Part shown: positions 53,523 to 61,423 of the stretch, piece by piece
How the letters are laid out: every line of letters begins with the position of its first letter
Position numbering within the stretch: the first letter of the stretch is position 1
Source of the DNA: Candidatus Nitrososphaera gargensis Ga9.2
GTDB taxonomy: Archaea > Thermoproteota > Nitrososphaeria > Nitrososphaerales > Nitrososphaeraceae
Length of the DNA: 64,000 bases
Direction: 5' to 3'
Assembly: GCF_000303155.1 (NCBI RefSeq)
Contig: NC_018719.1
Location: 1,736,001 to 1,800,000 of the forward strand
Translations under genes and position numbers: made by a program
Notes under the pieces: generated by a model
Seen by the model: only the letters and a program-made list of their open reading frames with translations
What the model was told of the DNA's origin: nothing
The model's database searches: none

Positions 53523-53549
53523 CCGCAAGTACCTATAAATAGATAGAAG

Positions 53550-53577
53550 GGTATCACTCGTTCCGAGAGCTGATACC
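53550..53577. promoter_or_regulatory. palindrome between TATA box and start of the glycosyltransferase gene
   Basis: GGTATCA (53550-53556) and TGATACC (53571-53577) are exact inverted repeats, with CTCG/CGAG inside as a second short pair. A TATA element (CTATAAAT, 53533-53540) puts the transcription start near 53562, in the middle of the palindrome, so it is more likely a DNA operator than an RNA hairpin. The ATG follows at once. Confidence 0.5.
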
Positions 53578-55698
53578 ATGTACGGTCCGGGCCCTTTTCT
53601 CTACGTATTGTTCTTGATGATCGGCTGGATCATGATGATATACACGCTCAACTTTTACTACCTTGCATACCAGTCACGCAATAACATCAGGCACAACAAA
53701 AAGATGCGCCAAAAGACAGAGCTGCCGCCTAACCTGCCGGTGGTTACAATACAGCTGCCGCTGTACAATGAAAAGTACGTGGCAAGGCGCCTGATAGACG
53801 CGGTTTGCCGGATGGACTACCCAAAGGACAAACTGCATATACAGGTGCTTGACGACTCCGACGACGACACCATCGACCTGATAAAATCCATAGTGGACGA
53901 CTATAGGTTCAAGGGGTTTGACATTGTGCATATGCACAGGACTGATAGGTCCGGCTACAAGGCTGGCGCGCTCAAGGCGGGCATGAAGCACGCCAAGGGC
54001 GAGTTTATCGCGATATTTGACGCCGACTTTATACCGCCTGCGTCGTTCCTAAAAAGGGCGCTTGGGCACTTTTTCACTGACAAGAGGCTCGGCCTTGTGC
54101 AGTGCAAGTGGGGCCATGTCAACGAAAACTACTCTACCCTGACAGAAGCCCAGGCAGTGTCGCTTGACCTGCACTTTTTGATAGAGCAGAAGGCAAAGAG
54201 CCTCAGCCATCTCTACATGAACTTTAACGGCACGGCTGGCATATGGAGGACGGCGTGCATCAACGACGCGGGCGGCTGGCACACTACCACACTTGTTGAG
54301 GATCTCGACCTCAGCTACAGGGCTCAGATGAAAGGCTGGCGCTGCCTCTTTCTGGAGGATCTTGAGGTTGATGCCGAGCTGCCGGTGCAAATGAACGCTG
54401 CAAAGCGCCAACAGTTCCGCTGGGCCAAGGGCTCGATACAGGTGGCGCTCAAGCTGCTAAGCGACCTGATGCTCCACCGCCGGGTGCCAGTAGACACCAA
54501 GGCCCAAGCGTTCATACAGCTTACAAGGCATGCCGTCAACCCGCTCTTTCTTGCGCAGTTCCTGATATTCCCCATGCTCCTTGCAATGAGCGCTAATTCT
54601 TATGCCGTGGGCTGGGTCCCGCTCATCTCTGTTGTCATGTACATAATGATGGGGCCGGGCGGATACCTGCTTGTCATAAACCAAGCCTGGAACGGCGATC
54701 CAAGGATGCTTCGCGAAAAGGCAAGGCAGTTCTTTTTCCTGATGTTCTTTGCGTCAGGAATATCCGTCAACAACACCGTGGCAGTGTTCGACGCGGTGTT
54801 TGGCAAAAGGAACGAATTCCTGCGCACGCCCAAGTTCGGCATCGTGAACAAGGATGATGACTGGAGGAACAAAGAGTACGTTCTTCCCTTCACAAAGACC
54901 ACGCTCCTTGAGATATTCTTTGCAGTCTATGGCTGCATGGCGGTGTTCATCTCGCTTGCCTCCGGCAATGCCGTCTATGCACCTATGATAGCCGTCCCGA
55001 CGATAGGGTTCATCTATGTCACGTACCTGAGCATAGTGCACTCTTCATTTCGGAAAAAGAAGAGCGACACGCGTGGTACCTACGCCCCGGCCATTGCTGC
55101 AGGCAAGCATCATAATAATAACAATCTTGACAGCGGCGCGACAATGGCTGCTGCAAGCGTCATCACCCATACGAGAGTCGTGAACCGGCAAAAGGTTGTG
55201 CTTGCTGGGGTGCTTGCATTCCTGATCATGGGTGCAGGAATGGCGTACTATGGCTACCAGACCACGCTGTATCATGTCAACAAGGCGATAGGGTTCGTTG
55301 CGCGAGCCCAGACTGCCCAGACGCCAGAGCAGCTGGCAGAATACATCAAGCTGGCAAAAATCGAGCTGATGCCTGTCAAGGGCAACAACCCTGTCTGGCT
55401 CTTTCCAACCGCCAGAACGGACTTTGGGCTTATCCGGGAGAACCTAGATGGCATCCTGTTGAGGGCCGAGTCTGCCTCGGCAATGGTCCCGCACAGCGAG
55501 CAGTACAACATGGCAATGAGTGACATGCACAAGTCAGCAGAGAGGATCAACCTTGGACTCATGGAGGCGATCCCCTACATGTACATCAGCATCTCTAATC
55601 TTGTGATGGCCGGCCTATGGGTGGCAGCCATCATTGCCATATTTGCGGCCATGAGAAGGGCGAGGACAAGAAGAGTGCAGATAGAAAAAACAGTTTGA
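53578..55698 (+). CDS. membrane glycosyltransferase, GT2 family (cellulose synthase/BcsA-like)
   Basis: 706 residues. N-terminal helix (LYVLFLMIGWIMMIYTLNFYYL), then the GT-A core with QLPLYNEKYVARRLIDAV, LDDSDDDTIDL (first Asp), IFDADFIPP (DxD), TLVEDLDLSYRAQMKGWRC (TED-like base) and QQFRWAKGS (QxxRW), so a processive beta-glycosyltransferase using a nucleotide sugar. Four to five more helices follow (LFLAQFLIFPMLLAMSAN, LLEIFFAVYGCMAVFISLA). The C-terminal 180 residues add two helices around an external helical segment (PEQLAEYIKLAKIEL). It may export an exopolysaccharide. The TATA box and palindrome lie directly upstream. Confidence 0.88.
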   Translation: MYGPGPFLYVLFLMIGWIMMIYTLNFYYLAYQSRNNIRHNKKMRQKTELPPNLPVVTIQLPLYNEKYVARRLIDAVCRMDYPKDKLHIQVLDDSDDDTIDLIKSIVDDYRFKGFDIVHMHRTDRSGYKAGALKAGMKHAKGEFIAIFDADFIPPASFLKRALGHFFTDKRLGLVQCKWGHVNENYSTLTEAQAVSLDLHFLIEQKAKSLSHLYMNFNGTAGIWRTACINDAGGWHTTTLVEDLDLSYRAQMKGWRCLFLEDLEVDAELPVQMNAAKRQQFRWAKGSIQVALKLLSDLMLHRRVPVDTKAQAFIQLTRHAVNPLFLAQFLIFPMLLAMSANSYAVGWVPLISVVMYIMMGPGGYLLVINQAWNGDPRMLREKARQFFFLMFFASGISVNNTVAVFDAVFGKRNEFLRTPKFGIVNKDDDWRNKEYVLPFTKTTLLEIFFAVYGCMAVFISLASGNAVYAPMIAVPTIGFIYVTYLSIVHSSFRKKKSDTRGTYAPAIAAGKHHNNNNLDSGATMAAASVITHTRVVNRQKVVLAGVLAFLIMGAGMAYYGYQTTLYHVNKAIGFVARAQTAQTPEQLAEYIKLAKIELMPVKGNNPVWLFPTARTDFGLIRENLDGILLRAESASAMVPHSEQYNMAMSDMHKSAERINLGLMEAIPYMYISISNLVMAGLWVAAIIAIFAAMRRARTRRVQIEKTV

Positions 55699-55875
55699 GG
55701 TCAGATACCCTAGTACTTTCATCACAAAGCAGAAAGAGTATTCATCATCCCGTGAGAAAGGAGTGCACTTTACAATATTAACTCTTTGGATTGCCCACAT
55801 GGTTTAAAGAAATTTACTAAAACTGCTGCTCACTATCACGTCGGGATTTAAATAACAATTTTGACCCTCTACCTC

Positions 55876-56550
55876 ATGACCGCGGAGGAAAAACTGGTCA
55901 AAAGAATCCTTTCTGCGGGGTCGGCCGGCATAAAAAAGACCGATCTGCGCAAGGAACTTGGGGACATCGACGCCGCGCTGGAAAAGGTCATCAGCAAGGG
56001 CGAAGTTTTCGTTGACAAGCGCGCCGGCGCTTACTATTGCTTCCACAAGACGCACTACATCCAGAGCCTGCTCAATTCCGACCCAAGATTCAAGCTGACG
56101 TACGACATGATACAGTCGTTGCAAGCGTCAGTCAGCAGCTCAAATAAGGAGCTTGCGCACACAGTCGAAACACTCGCAAATAACATTTCCAACCTTGCAA
56201 GGTTCGTGCTGGAAATAAAGAATGACCAGCAGTCATCGCTCCACCAGCAGATGCTTGCAACAACAAACAACGTTCCAATACCCACAGCTCCAAGAAGGAC
56301 GATGAGCGTTCATGATTTCAAGGAAGAGTTTGACGTCGCACTGGCCAACTCTGGTTCGTCGATAGGCTGGGTTGAACTTGCCAAGCTGAGGAATGAGCTG
56401 TGCGATAGGTGCAACATCACTTCAGACGAATTCTACAGGCTCGTCGGCGAACTGACCAGCATGCATCAGGACAGGTACGAGCTTTCTACCGGAGGCGGAG
56501 AAGGCGTGATGATAAGAGGACTCCTCCATGGATTCGTGAGGTGCATATAA
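55876..56550 (+). CDS. double winged-helix coiled-coil protein, partner of the AAA ATPase
   Basis: 224 residues from ATG 55876 (MTAEEKLVKRILSAGSAGIKKTDL); an in-frame start five codons earlier is possible. N-terminal winged helix (to about 60, ending AGAYYCFHKTHYI), a coiled coil (70-125: MIQSLQASVSSSNKELAHTVETLANNISNLARFVLEI), and a second helical/winged domain (140-224). Six bases separate it from the ATPase, so the two are made together. It could be the DNA-binding partner. Family not recognised. Confidence 0.65.
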   Translation: MTAEEKLVKRILSAGSAGIKKTDLRKELGDIDAALEKVISKGEVFVDKRAGAYYCFHKTHYIQSLLNSDPRFKLTYDMIQSLQASVSSSNKELAHTVETLANNISNLARFVLEIKNDQQSSLHQQMLATTNNVPIPTAPRRTMSVHDFKEEFDVALANSGSSIGWVELAKLRNELCDRCNITSDEFYRLVGELTSMHQDRYELSTGGGEGVMIRGLLHGFVRCI

Positions 56551-56556
56551 TACAAA

Positions 56557-58194
56557 ATGTACCCTTACAAACTGGATCGCAACCCATACCCGAGCAGCCC
56601 GACTCCGACTCTCATTGACGCCCAGATACTTGGCGGCAGGAGGCACAAGGATGCCAAGGCTGCGCTACTGTCCTGCATTTCCGATCTTCATTCAAAGGTA
56701 AGCGCAGGGACTGCCACGGACAAGGATTTCCGCCTTGTGACTGTGATACAGGATGTGGGATCCGGCAAGACGCACTTGGCGCTCCACACAAAGGGGCTCA
56801 AGGAGGTGTCTGACAGCGCAGTGGTATCGTACGTCGACCTTTCGCAGATATCGCCACGCAACATGCACAGCCTTTACAGCGCGATGCTTGCCGGCTTTAC
56901 AGACGAATATGCAACAAGGCTGAGGCAGGCGGTAGTCGACTACCTCCGCGAAAAGGCTGAGCGCAACATCGGGAGCGCGAAAAAGATATTCAACTATGGA
57001 TTTATGGACTCGCTGACTGGCAAGAGTCTTGCAGACAAGGCTGCTCAACTCTTGCGAAACGAGTTGGTGCCCAACTATACCGCGATCACCGACACACTTG
57101 GCAAGGAATTCTCGCCGGTAGAGATCGCGATACTGAAGCTTGTCATTGAAGGCAAGTTCAGGGCTGACGAGCAGAATGTCGCAACTCTTGAAGACATCAT
57201 CGCAAGCCTGGCAGCCCTTGCAAGCCTGAACCTAAAGTTCCTGCACAGACTGACTCTGTTCCAGATTGACGAGTTTGACGCAGACAGGGAATCAGTCGAG
57301 TTCGTCAAGGCGGTGATCAACGCACACCTTCCGGCGACTGCCCTGATGCTGATATTCACGCCCTCGTCGTACGACGACATACGCAGGTCGAACGTTTCCG
57401 TGTTTGACAGGCTGGAAAAGGCAAACTACAAGGTCGATATTGCCGGCTCTAATACGCTTGAGGAGATAATGGACATCGTGCTTGAATACATCAGACACTA
57501 CGATGCAACCAAGAGCTTTGCAGAAGATCAGGAACGCGACCTGGCAGCAAAGGTCAAGGTGATCTATGACGAATTCCCAGATTTCCGTAATGTGCGCTCG
57601 ATGCTCAACATAATGTACCACGCCACAGAGAACGCGGCCAAGCGCGACATCGCCACAATAGATGAGCAAGCGATAGACGACACGATAAAGAACGTCTACC
57701 CTGGCCTCAGGATAAGGGGCAGCGTGATGGACGTGCCCATCTCGGACTTTATCAAGATCAGGCGCAACTGCAACGACATATCTATGCTTGAATCAGGCGT
57801 CAGGAATGCAGTCAAGGACCTTGTCAACTATGCCCACGAGGTGGGAGTGGTAGCAAGGCCGCACTCAACGGATGCCAAAGGCAACGGGATCGACGTCATG
57901 TACAGCGACCCGTACGGGACCAAGGTCGCCGTGGCAGTCGTGATAAACAAAGACCACGCAAAGAGCTTTGAGCAGATATCAAACACGCTCAAGTCGACAG
58001 GCTTTGTTGACAAGCTGGTGATACTGACAAACGCCAACACCACCGGCGGCACCAACGGGAGCACGCTGGTCAACATTGACAGGTGCAAGATGATAGACCT
58101 GATCTACTTTAGCAACAAGTACAAAAACAATGAGATGCAGCAAGACGATTCGCAGCGTGCGATTCTGCTAGCAAAGTCGATAAGGCTTTGCTAG
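56557..58194 (+). CDS. AAA+ ATPase with C-terminal domain of unknown type
   Basis: 545 residues. Walker A DVGSGKTHLALHTKG, Walker B LTLFQIDEFDAD, and a sensor-like TALMLIFTPSSYDD. The lid region is helical (EEIMDIVLEYIRHYDATKSF). Residues 400-545 (AHEVGVVARPHSTDAKGNGIDVMYSDPYGTKVAVAVVINKD) look like a restriction-endonuclease-type alpha/beta fold, with GIDVM and VAVVINK at the D and xK places but without a clear catalytic Glu. Overall similar to ORC/STAND-type P-loop ATPases. Likely acts on DNA with the upstream partner; the process is unknown. Confidence 0.7.
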   Translation: MYPYKLDRNPYPSSPTPTLIDAQILGGRRHKDAKAALLSCISDLHSKVSAGTATDKDFRLVTVIQDVGSGKTHLALHTKGLKEVSDSAVVSYVDLSQISPRNMHSLYSAMLAGFTDEYATRLRQAVVDYLREKAERNIGSAKKIFNYGFMDSLTGKSLADKAAQLLRNELVPNYTAITDTLGKEFSPVEIAILKLVIEGKFRADEQNVATLEDIIASLAALASLNLKFLHRLTLFQIDEFDADRESVEFVKAVINAHLPATALMLIFTPSSYDDIRRSNVSVFDRLEKANYKVDIAGSNTLEEIMDIVLEYIRHYDATKSFAEDQERDLAAKVKVIYDEFPDFRNVRSMLNIMYHATENAAKRDIATIDEQAIDDTIKNVYPGLRIRGSVMDVPISDFIKIRRNCNDISMLESGVRNAVKDLVNYAHEVGVVARPHSTDAKGNGIDVMYSDPYGTKVAVAVVINKDHAKSFEQISNTLKSTGFVDKLVILTNANTTGGTNGSTLVNIDRCKMIDLIYFSNKYKNNEMQQDDSQRAILLAKSIRLC

Positions 58195-58303
58195 CATTCC
58201 TGATCCTTTTACTTTTTTCATTAAAAACCTGTGATGCTGGAATAGCAGCATGGCATCCATGACCATTGCTTTTTGTCAGATGCATAAAAACAGTTATTAA
58301 CTT

Positions 58304-58606
58304 TTGATAAAGAGCCCTGCTTCAGAGCGTGAAAACAAAAATTCTTTTATGAATGAGCTGCCATTGATTGACGTGGGAGAAAGCGGGACAAGCGATGATC
58401 CGCGTTTTCAGTGCAACATATGTGGTAATAGGGCTGACTTTGTAGTGCAGCTTGAGCTGGTCAAGGGGAACATGAAATACAACGCTCTGCACACCGAGCA
58501 GATGCCGTTCTACCTTTGCAAGGCTCACGAATATGTCTACAAAAAGATGCAAAGGAGCATAGAGCTTAAAGATTATTTCACAGAGACAATAAAGGAAAAC
58601 CAGTAG
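58304..58606 (+). CDS. zinc-finger hypothetical protein
   Basis: 100 residues from TTG 58304; ATG 58349 (MNELPLIDVGES) is an equally good start. FQCNICGNRADFVVQLEL and FYLCKAHEYVYKKM give CxxC and CxxH, one zinc site with a strand-helix order like that of small ribosome-associated or C2C2 fingers. It lies five bases before the next gene, so both form a unit. Function unknown. Confidence 0.65.
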   Translation: MIKSPASERENKNSFMNELPLIDVGESGTSDDPRFQCNICGNRADFVVQLELVKGNMKYNALHTEQMPFYLCKAHEYVYKKMQRSIELKDYFTETIKENQ

Positions 58607-58611
58607 AAAAG

Positions 58612-59052
58612 ATGCCTAAGAGAAACTTTAGCACGCTTGAAGAGTTTAAGGCCAACCTCCACCGGGAGGGTGCCACGCTCGTCGAGTTCTCTGGTTCCAA
58701 AGTGCCCTGCATACTGCTAAACCAAAAAGAGTACGAAGAAATGCTGCAAAAGGTGTATGGCAAAAAGGTGCGGGCAGACACACTACTTGACATCTTTTAT
58801 GACGGGCAGGACGTCTTTGTAGATGTCCAGATAAAGTTCCTTGATACTGACTTTGAGGAGAACTATTTGTTGTATGCAAACAACATGATCGAGTTTTTCG
58901 AGGCACTGGCAGAGAGCGGCCTGATCTCGCTTGCGCCCGACTCGTCTACATATACAAATTCGCAGAACGTGTTCATGATCCAGCTACCAAAAAAGGACGC
59001 GGCAGAAAGGGCGCTTGAAATAATCAGGACAAACGCTAAAAAGCACGGTTAA
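58612..59052 (+). CDS. conserved hypothetical protein
   Basis: 146 residues, soluble. The first half (FSTLEEFKANLHREGATLVEFSGSKVPCILLNQKEYEEML) and the second (LYANNMIEFFEALAESGLISLAPDSSTYTNSQNVFMIQLPK) are alpha/beta with no catalytic motif I know. Coding composition is that of the core genome. It follows the zinc-finger gene by five bases and probably works with it. Confidence 0.65.
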   Translation: MPKRNFSTLEEFKANLHREGATLVEFSGSKVPCILLNQKEYEEMLQKVYGKKVRADTLLDIFYDGQDVFVDVQIKFLDTDFEENYLLYANNMIEFFEALAESGLISLAPDSSTYTNSQNVFMIQLPKKDAAERALEIIRTNAKKHG

Positions 59053-59081
59053 TAACACGCTCTTGCCAATTCTAGCTGCTG

Positions 59082-59264
59082 ATGGCCGTTGAACGCAAGA
59101 AGGAGGAACCGACAAAAGACGACCAAGGAGTGCCGCCAGAGATCGACACCCACTACCAGATGTACGGCAAGCATGCTTGGGAGGTCGAGTATGGCGAGAG
59201 GTGCCCGGCTTGCAACAAGAGGATAGATGAATTCGGCTTTTGCGCCTGCGGAAGCAGCCAATAA
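59082..59264 (+). CDS. small zinc-ribbon protein
   Basis: 60 residues. A charged N-terminus (VERKKEEPTKDDQGVPPEID) and a C-terminal ribbon CPACNKRIDEFGFCACGS (CxxC ... CxC). A conserved-looking small protein of the archaeal core; the HYQMYGKHAWEVEYG segment before the ribbon would form strands. Function unknown. Confidence 0.65.
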   Translation: MAVERKKEEPTKDDQGVPPEIDTHYQMYGKHAWEVEYGERCPACNKRIDEFGFCACGSSQ

Positions 59265-59342
59265 TATATGATATTTAAAAATTATAGTAGATCTAGACAA
59301 TTATTGTATTCATCTTATATCAGATGTTAGGCTACAGCAGAT

Positions 59343-59423
59343 ATGATATGGACAATCGTCTGGATAGTTTTGGGGATCATAGTGCTGATAATCCTGCTCA
59401 GAGTGCTGTTTGGGCTGATCTAA
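59343..59423 (+). CDS. 26-residue single-helix membrane microprotein
   Basis: ATG 59343 to TAA 59421 reads MIWTIVWIVLGIIVL followed by IILLRVLFGLI: one continuous hydrophobic helix with a single Arg. The stop is two bases before the ATG of the next gene, so translation would be coupled. Chance frames of this composition are possible, but position and compact fit favour a real gene. ATATTTAAAAA near 59268-59277 is a candidate TATA element. Confidence 0.45.
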   Translation: MIWTIVWIVLGIIVLIILLRVLFGLI

Positions 59424-59424
59424 A

Positions 59425-59646
59425 ATGATGGACAAGTTTATCGACCGGTTGATGGAGAGCGCGGCTTCGGCATATGCGCCGCGGCTGGAAGAGATGACTC
59501 GGGCAAGAAAGGCCGAGCTTGAGGAAATAAGGTCAAAGGTGAAGACGAGTCCTGATCAGGTAGAAGCGTGGTTTGATAAGGAAATCGAAAAGCTGCAGAA
59601 GATGGATGTCAAGGAAATCATGAAGAATGCGACGGCCGGGATTTGA
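59425..59646 (+). CDS. small helical protein
   Basis: 73 residues, highly charged and helical (MDKFIDRLMESAASAYAPRLEEMTRARKAELEEIRSKVK). It has a second amphipathic helix (DQVEAWFDKEIEKLQKMDVKEIM). Possibly a cytoplasmic partner of the microprotein encoded just before it. The last six codons and stop run antisense into the 3' end of tRNA-Gly. Confidence 0.55.
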   Translation: MMDKFIDRLMESAASAYAPRLEEMTRARKAELEEIRSKVKTSPDQVEAWFDKEIEKLQKMDVKEIMKNATAGI

Positions 59647-59702
59647 ACCCGGGTTACCAGATTGGCAATCTGATGTCCTAGACCAAACTGGACGACCGTC
59701 GC
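59628..59702 (-). tRNA. tRNA-Gly(GCC)
   Basis: Cloverleaf without intron on the minus strand: acceptor GCGACGG/CCGTCGC, D arm GTCCAGTTTGGTCTAGGAC, anticodon arm CAGATTGCCAATCTG with anticodon GCC, T arm CCGGGTTCAAATCCCGG and discriminator A. No encoded CCA. Its 3' 19 bases overlap the convergent small gene. Confidence 0.95.
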
Positions 59703-59749
59703 ATGCAAACTCTATCGATACTGCAACGTTATTTAAAGCGTACGTGCTG

Positions 59750-60370
59750 CTATATGAGCAGAATCAACGTGGAATATCCTCTACTTTCGGTTACATAATC
59801 GCCTTCAACCTCTTCTACCACTGCCGTGAGGGAGATAAGGTCGTGCTTTTGGCAACCCTTGGCGTCAATGATGACATAGTCGTCAAGGATGTCTGCTCCC
59901 TTCATGCTCTCTTTGCTCAACGAGAAATTGACCGGCGAACTGGCGTTGACAAGCAAGAGCTGGTCTTTATGGTAGTTGCCCACACGCGCAAGCCGGCCCG
60001 GCCGAGGCATCGCCCTGATGTTCATCCTTATCTCGCCAACAGGATGTGTCGTATAACGCTTCATCTTGTTTACAAATATGTCAAAGTTGAAGGGGTAGCC
60101 GGCAGTGCTCTCTGCCATCTTGTTCACGCCGTCGTTCATGACAATGTCTACCTTTTTGATCGTGTTGCCGTATTTCACTATCCAGTCGTTGGTCGTCTTG
60201 ACGATGCTGCTTATCGCAGCCTTCCTTCTTGCCGTCTCCTGTTCACCCAGCTGGTAGCGGTCTACCCAGTCCATGTAGTCGCGGCTGATGTCTGTAATGA
60301 ATTCGGTGCAGGTATTCTGGTAGTCCTCGATACTTGTGGCCCGCTCTGAACCAGTGTCTGTGGCAAACAT
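59750..60370 (-). CDS. conserved hypothetical protein
   Basis: 206 residues from ATG 60370 (MFATDTGSERATSIEDYQ). A helical first half (FITDISRDYMDWVDRYQLGEQETARRKAAIS ... WIVKYGNTIKKVD) and a strand-rich second half (GDYVTESRGYSTLILL at the end). An internal basic loop (RPGRLARVGNYHKD) could bind phosphate or nucleic acid. Not recognised; convergent with tRNA-Gly, downstream of hemB. Confidence 0.6.
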   Translation of the reverse strand: MFATDTGSERATSIEDYQNTCTEFITDISRDYMDWVDRYQLGEQETARRKAAISSIVKTTNDWIVKYGNTIKKVDIVMNDGVNKMAESTAGYPFNFDIFVNKMKRYTTHPVGEIRMNIRAMPRPGRLARVGNYHKDQLLLVNASSPVNFSLSKESMKGADILDDYVIIDAKGCQKHDLISLTAVVEEVEGDYVTESRGYSTLILLI

Positions 60371-60424
60371 CCAACATGTTGGTAGCACATGCCATCATAA
60401 AAACGTGAACTATTACTACTACTG

Positions 60425-61423
60425 TTACCTAGAAAGCAACTCTGCCATCTTTTTGGCCTGATAAGTTATGATCACATTGGCGCCGGCCCGCTTGATAGAT
60501 GTGAGAAACTCGGTCATTACTGCGTTCTCGTCCACCCATCCGTTCATGGCGGCCGCCTTTATCAACGCATACTCGCCAGAGACGCTGTAGGCGCATATCG
60601 GCAGGTTGGTTGCCTGCCTTGCCTTGTAGATAAGATCAAGGTAGGGTATGGCCGGCTTTATCATGACGATATCAACGCCCTCTGCAATGTCTGTCTCTAT
60701 TTCCCGCATCGCTTCTTTTGCATTTGAAAAGGGCATCTGGTACGTGCATCTGTCGCCAAACTCTGGAGCCGAGTGAGCGGCATCCCGGAAAGGCGCGTAC
60801 AGCGGGGATGCCTGTTTTGCCGAATAGCCCATTATCGCTACCTCTGAAAATCCAGAAGCGTCAAGGCCCTTGCGTATCGCCTGCACCTGCCCGTCCATCA
60901 TGGCAGATGGCGCAACAATGTCCGCGCCAGCCTTTGCGTGGCTGACTGCAACCTTTGCAAGTGTGTCGATGCTCCTGTCGTTGTCTATCTTTTTGTCAAC
61001 TACTAGCCCGCAGTGCCCGTGCGTCGTGTACTGGCACAGGCAGACGTCAGTCACTATCGCCACCTTGTTGCCAAACTGCTTGCGTACAAGTTCAACCGAC
61101 TTTTGGACTATGCCTCTGTCATCAAAGGCTGAAGTTGCTTCTGCGTCTTTATGAGACGGCAGGCCAAAGAGGATTATTGCGGAAATGCCAAGATCCATGA
61201 TGCGCTCAACCTCGCCAGCGAGCCTTGAGAGTGGCAGCCTCTGGATATCCGGCATCGAGCCGATTTCTTCGGGCTTTTTCAGCCCTTCCTGAACAAATAC
61301 TGGTGCTATCAGGTCCTTGGCTGAAAGGCGTGTCTCCTGAAGGAGATCCCGTACTGCCGGAGTGGTCCTCAGGCGCCTGAGCCTGACGTTTGGAAAAGCG
61401 TTACTGTTGCTGCTTTTCTTCAT
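60425..61423 (-). CDS. hemB: delta-aminolevulinic acid dehydratase (porphobilinogen synthase)
   Basis: 332 residues. Condenses two aminolevulinates to porphobilinogen. The zinc cysteines are in TDVCLCQYTTHGHCGLV, the first Schiff-base lysine in IMGYSAKQASPLYAPFRDAAHSAP and the second in IVMIKPAIPYLDLI. Starts within the hemA 3' end (23-base overlap), so translation is coupled. Third gene of the minus-strand haem cluster. Confidence 0.95.
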   Translation of the reverse strand: MKKSSNSNAFPNVRLRRLRTTPAVRDLLQETRLSAKDLIAPVFVQEGLKKPEEIGSMPDIQRLPLSRLAGEVERIMDLGISAIILFGLPSHKDAEATSAFDDRGIVQKSVELVRKQFGNKVAIVTDVCLCQYTTHGHCGLVVDKKIDNDRSIDTLAKVAVSHAKAGADIVAPSAMMDGQVQAIRKGLDASGFSEVAIMGYSAKQASPLYAPFRDAAHSAPEFGDRCTYQMPFSNAKEAMREIETDIAEGVDIVMIKPAIPYLDLIYKARQATNLPICAYSVSGEYALIKAAAMNGWVDENAVMTEFLTSIKRAGANVIITYQAKKMAELLSR

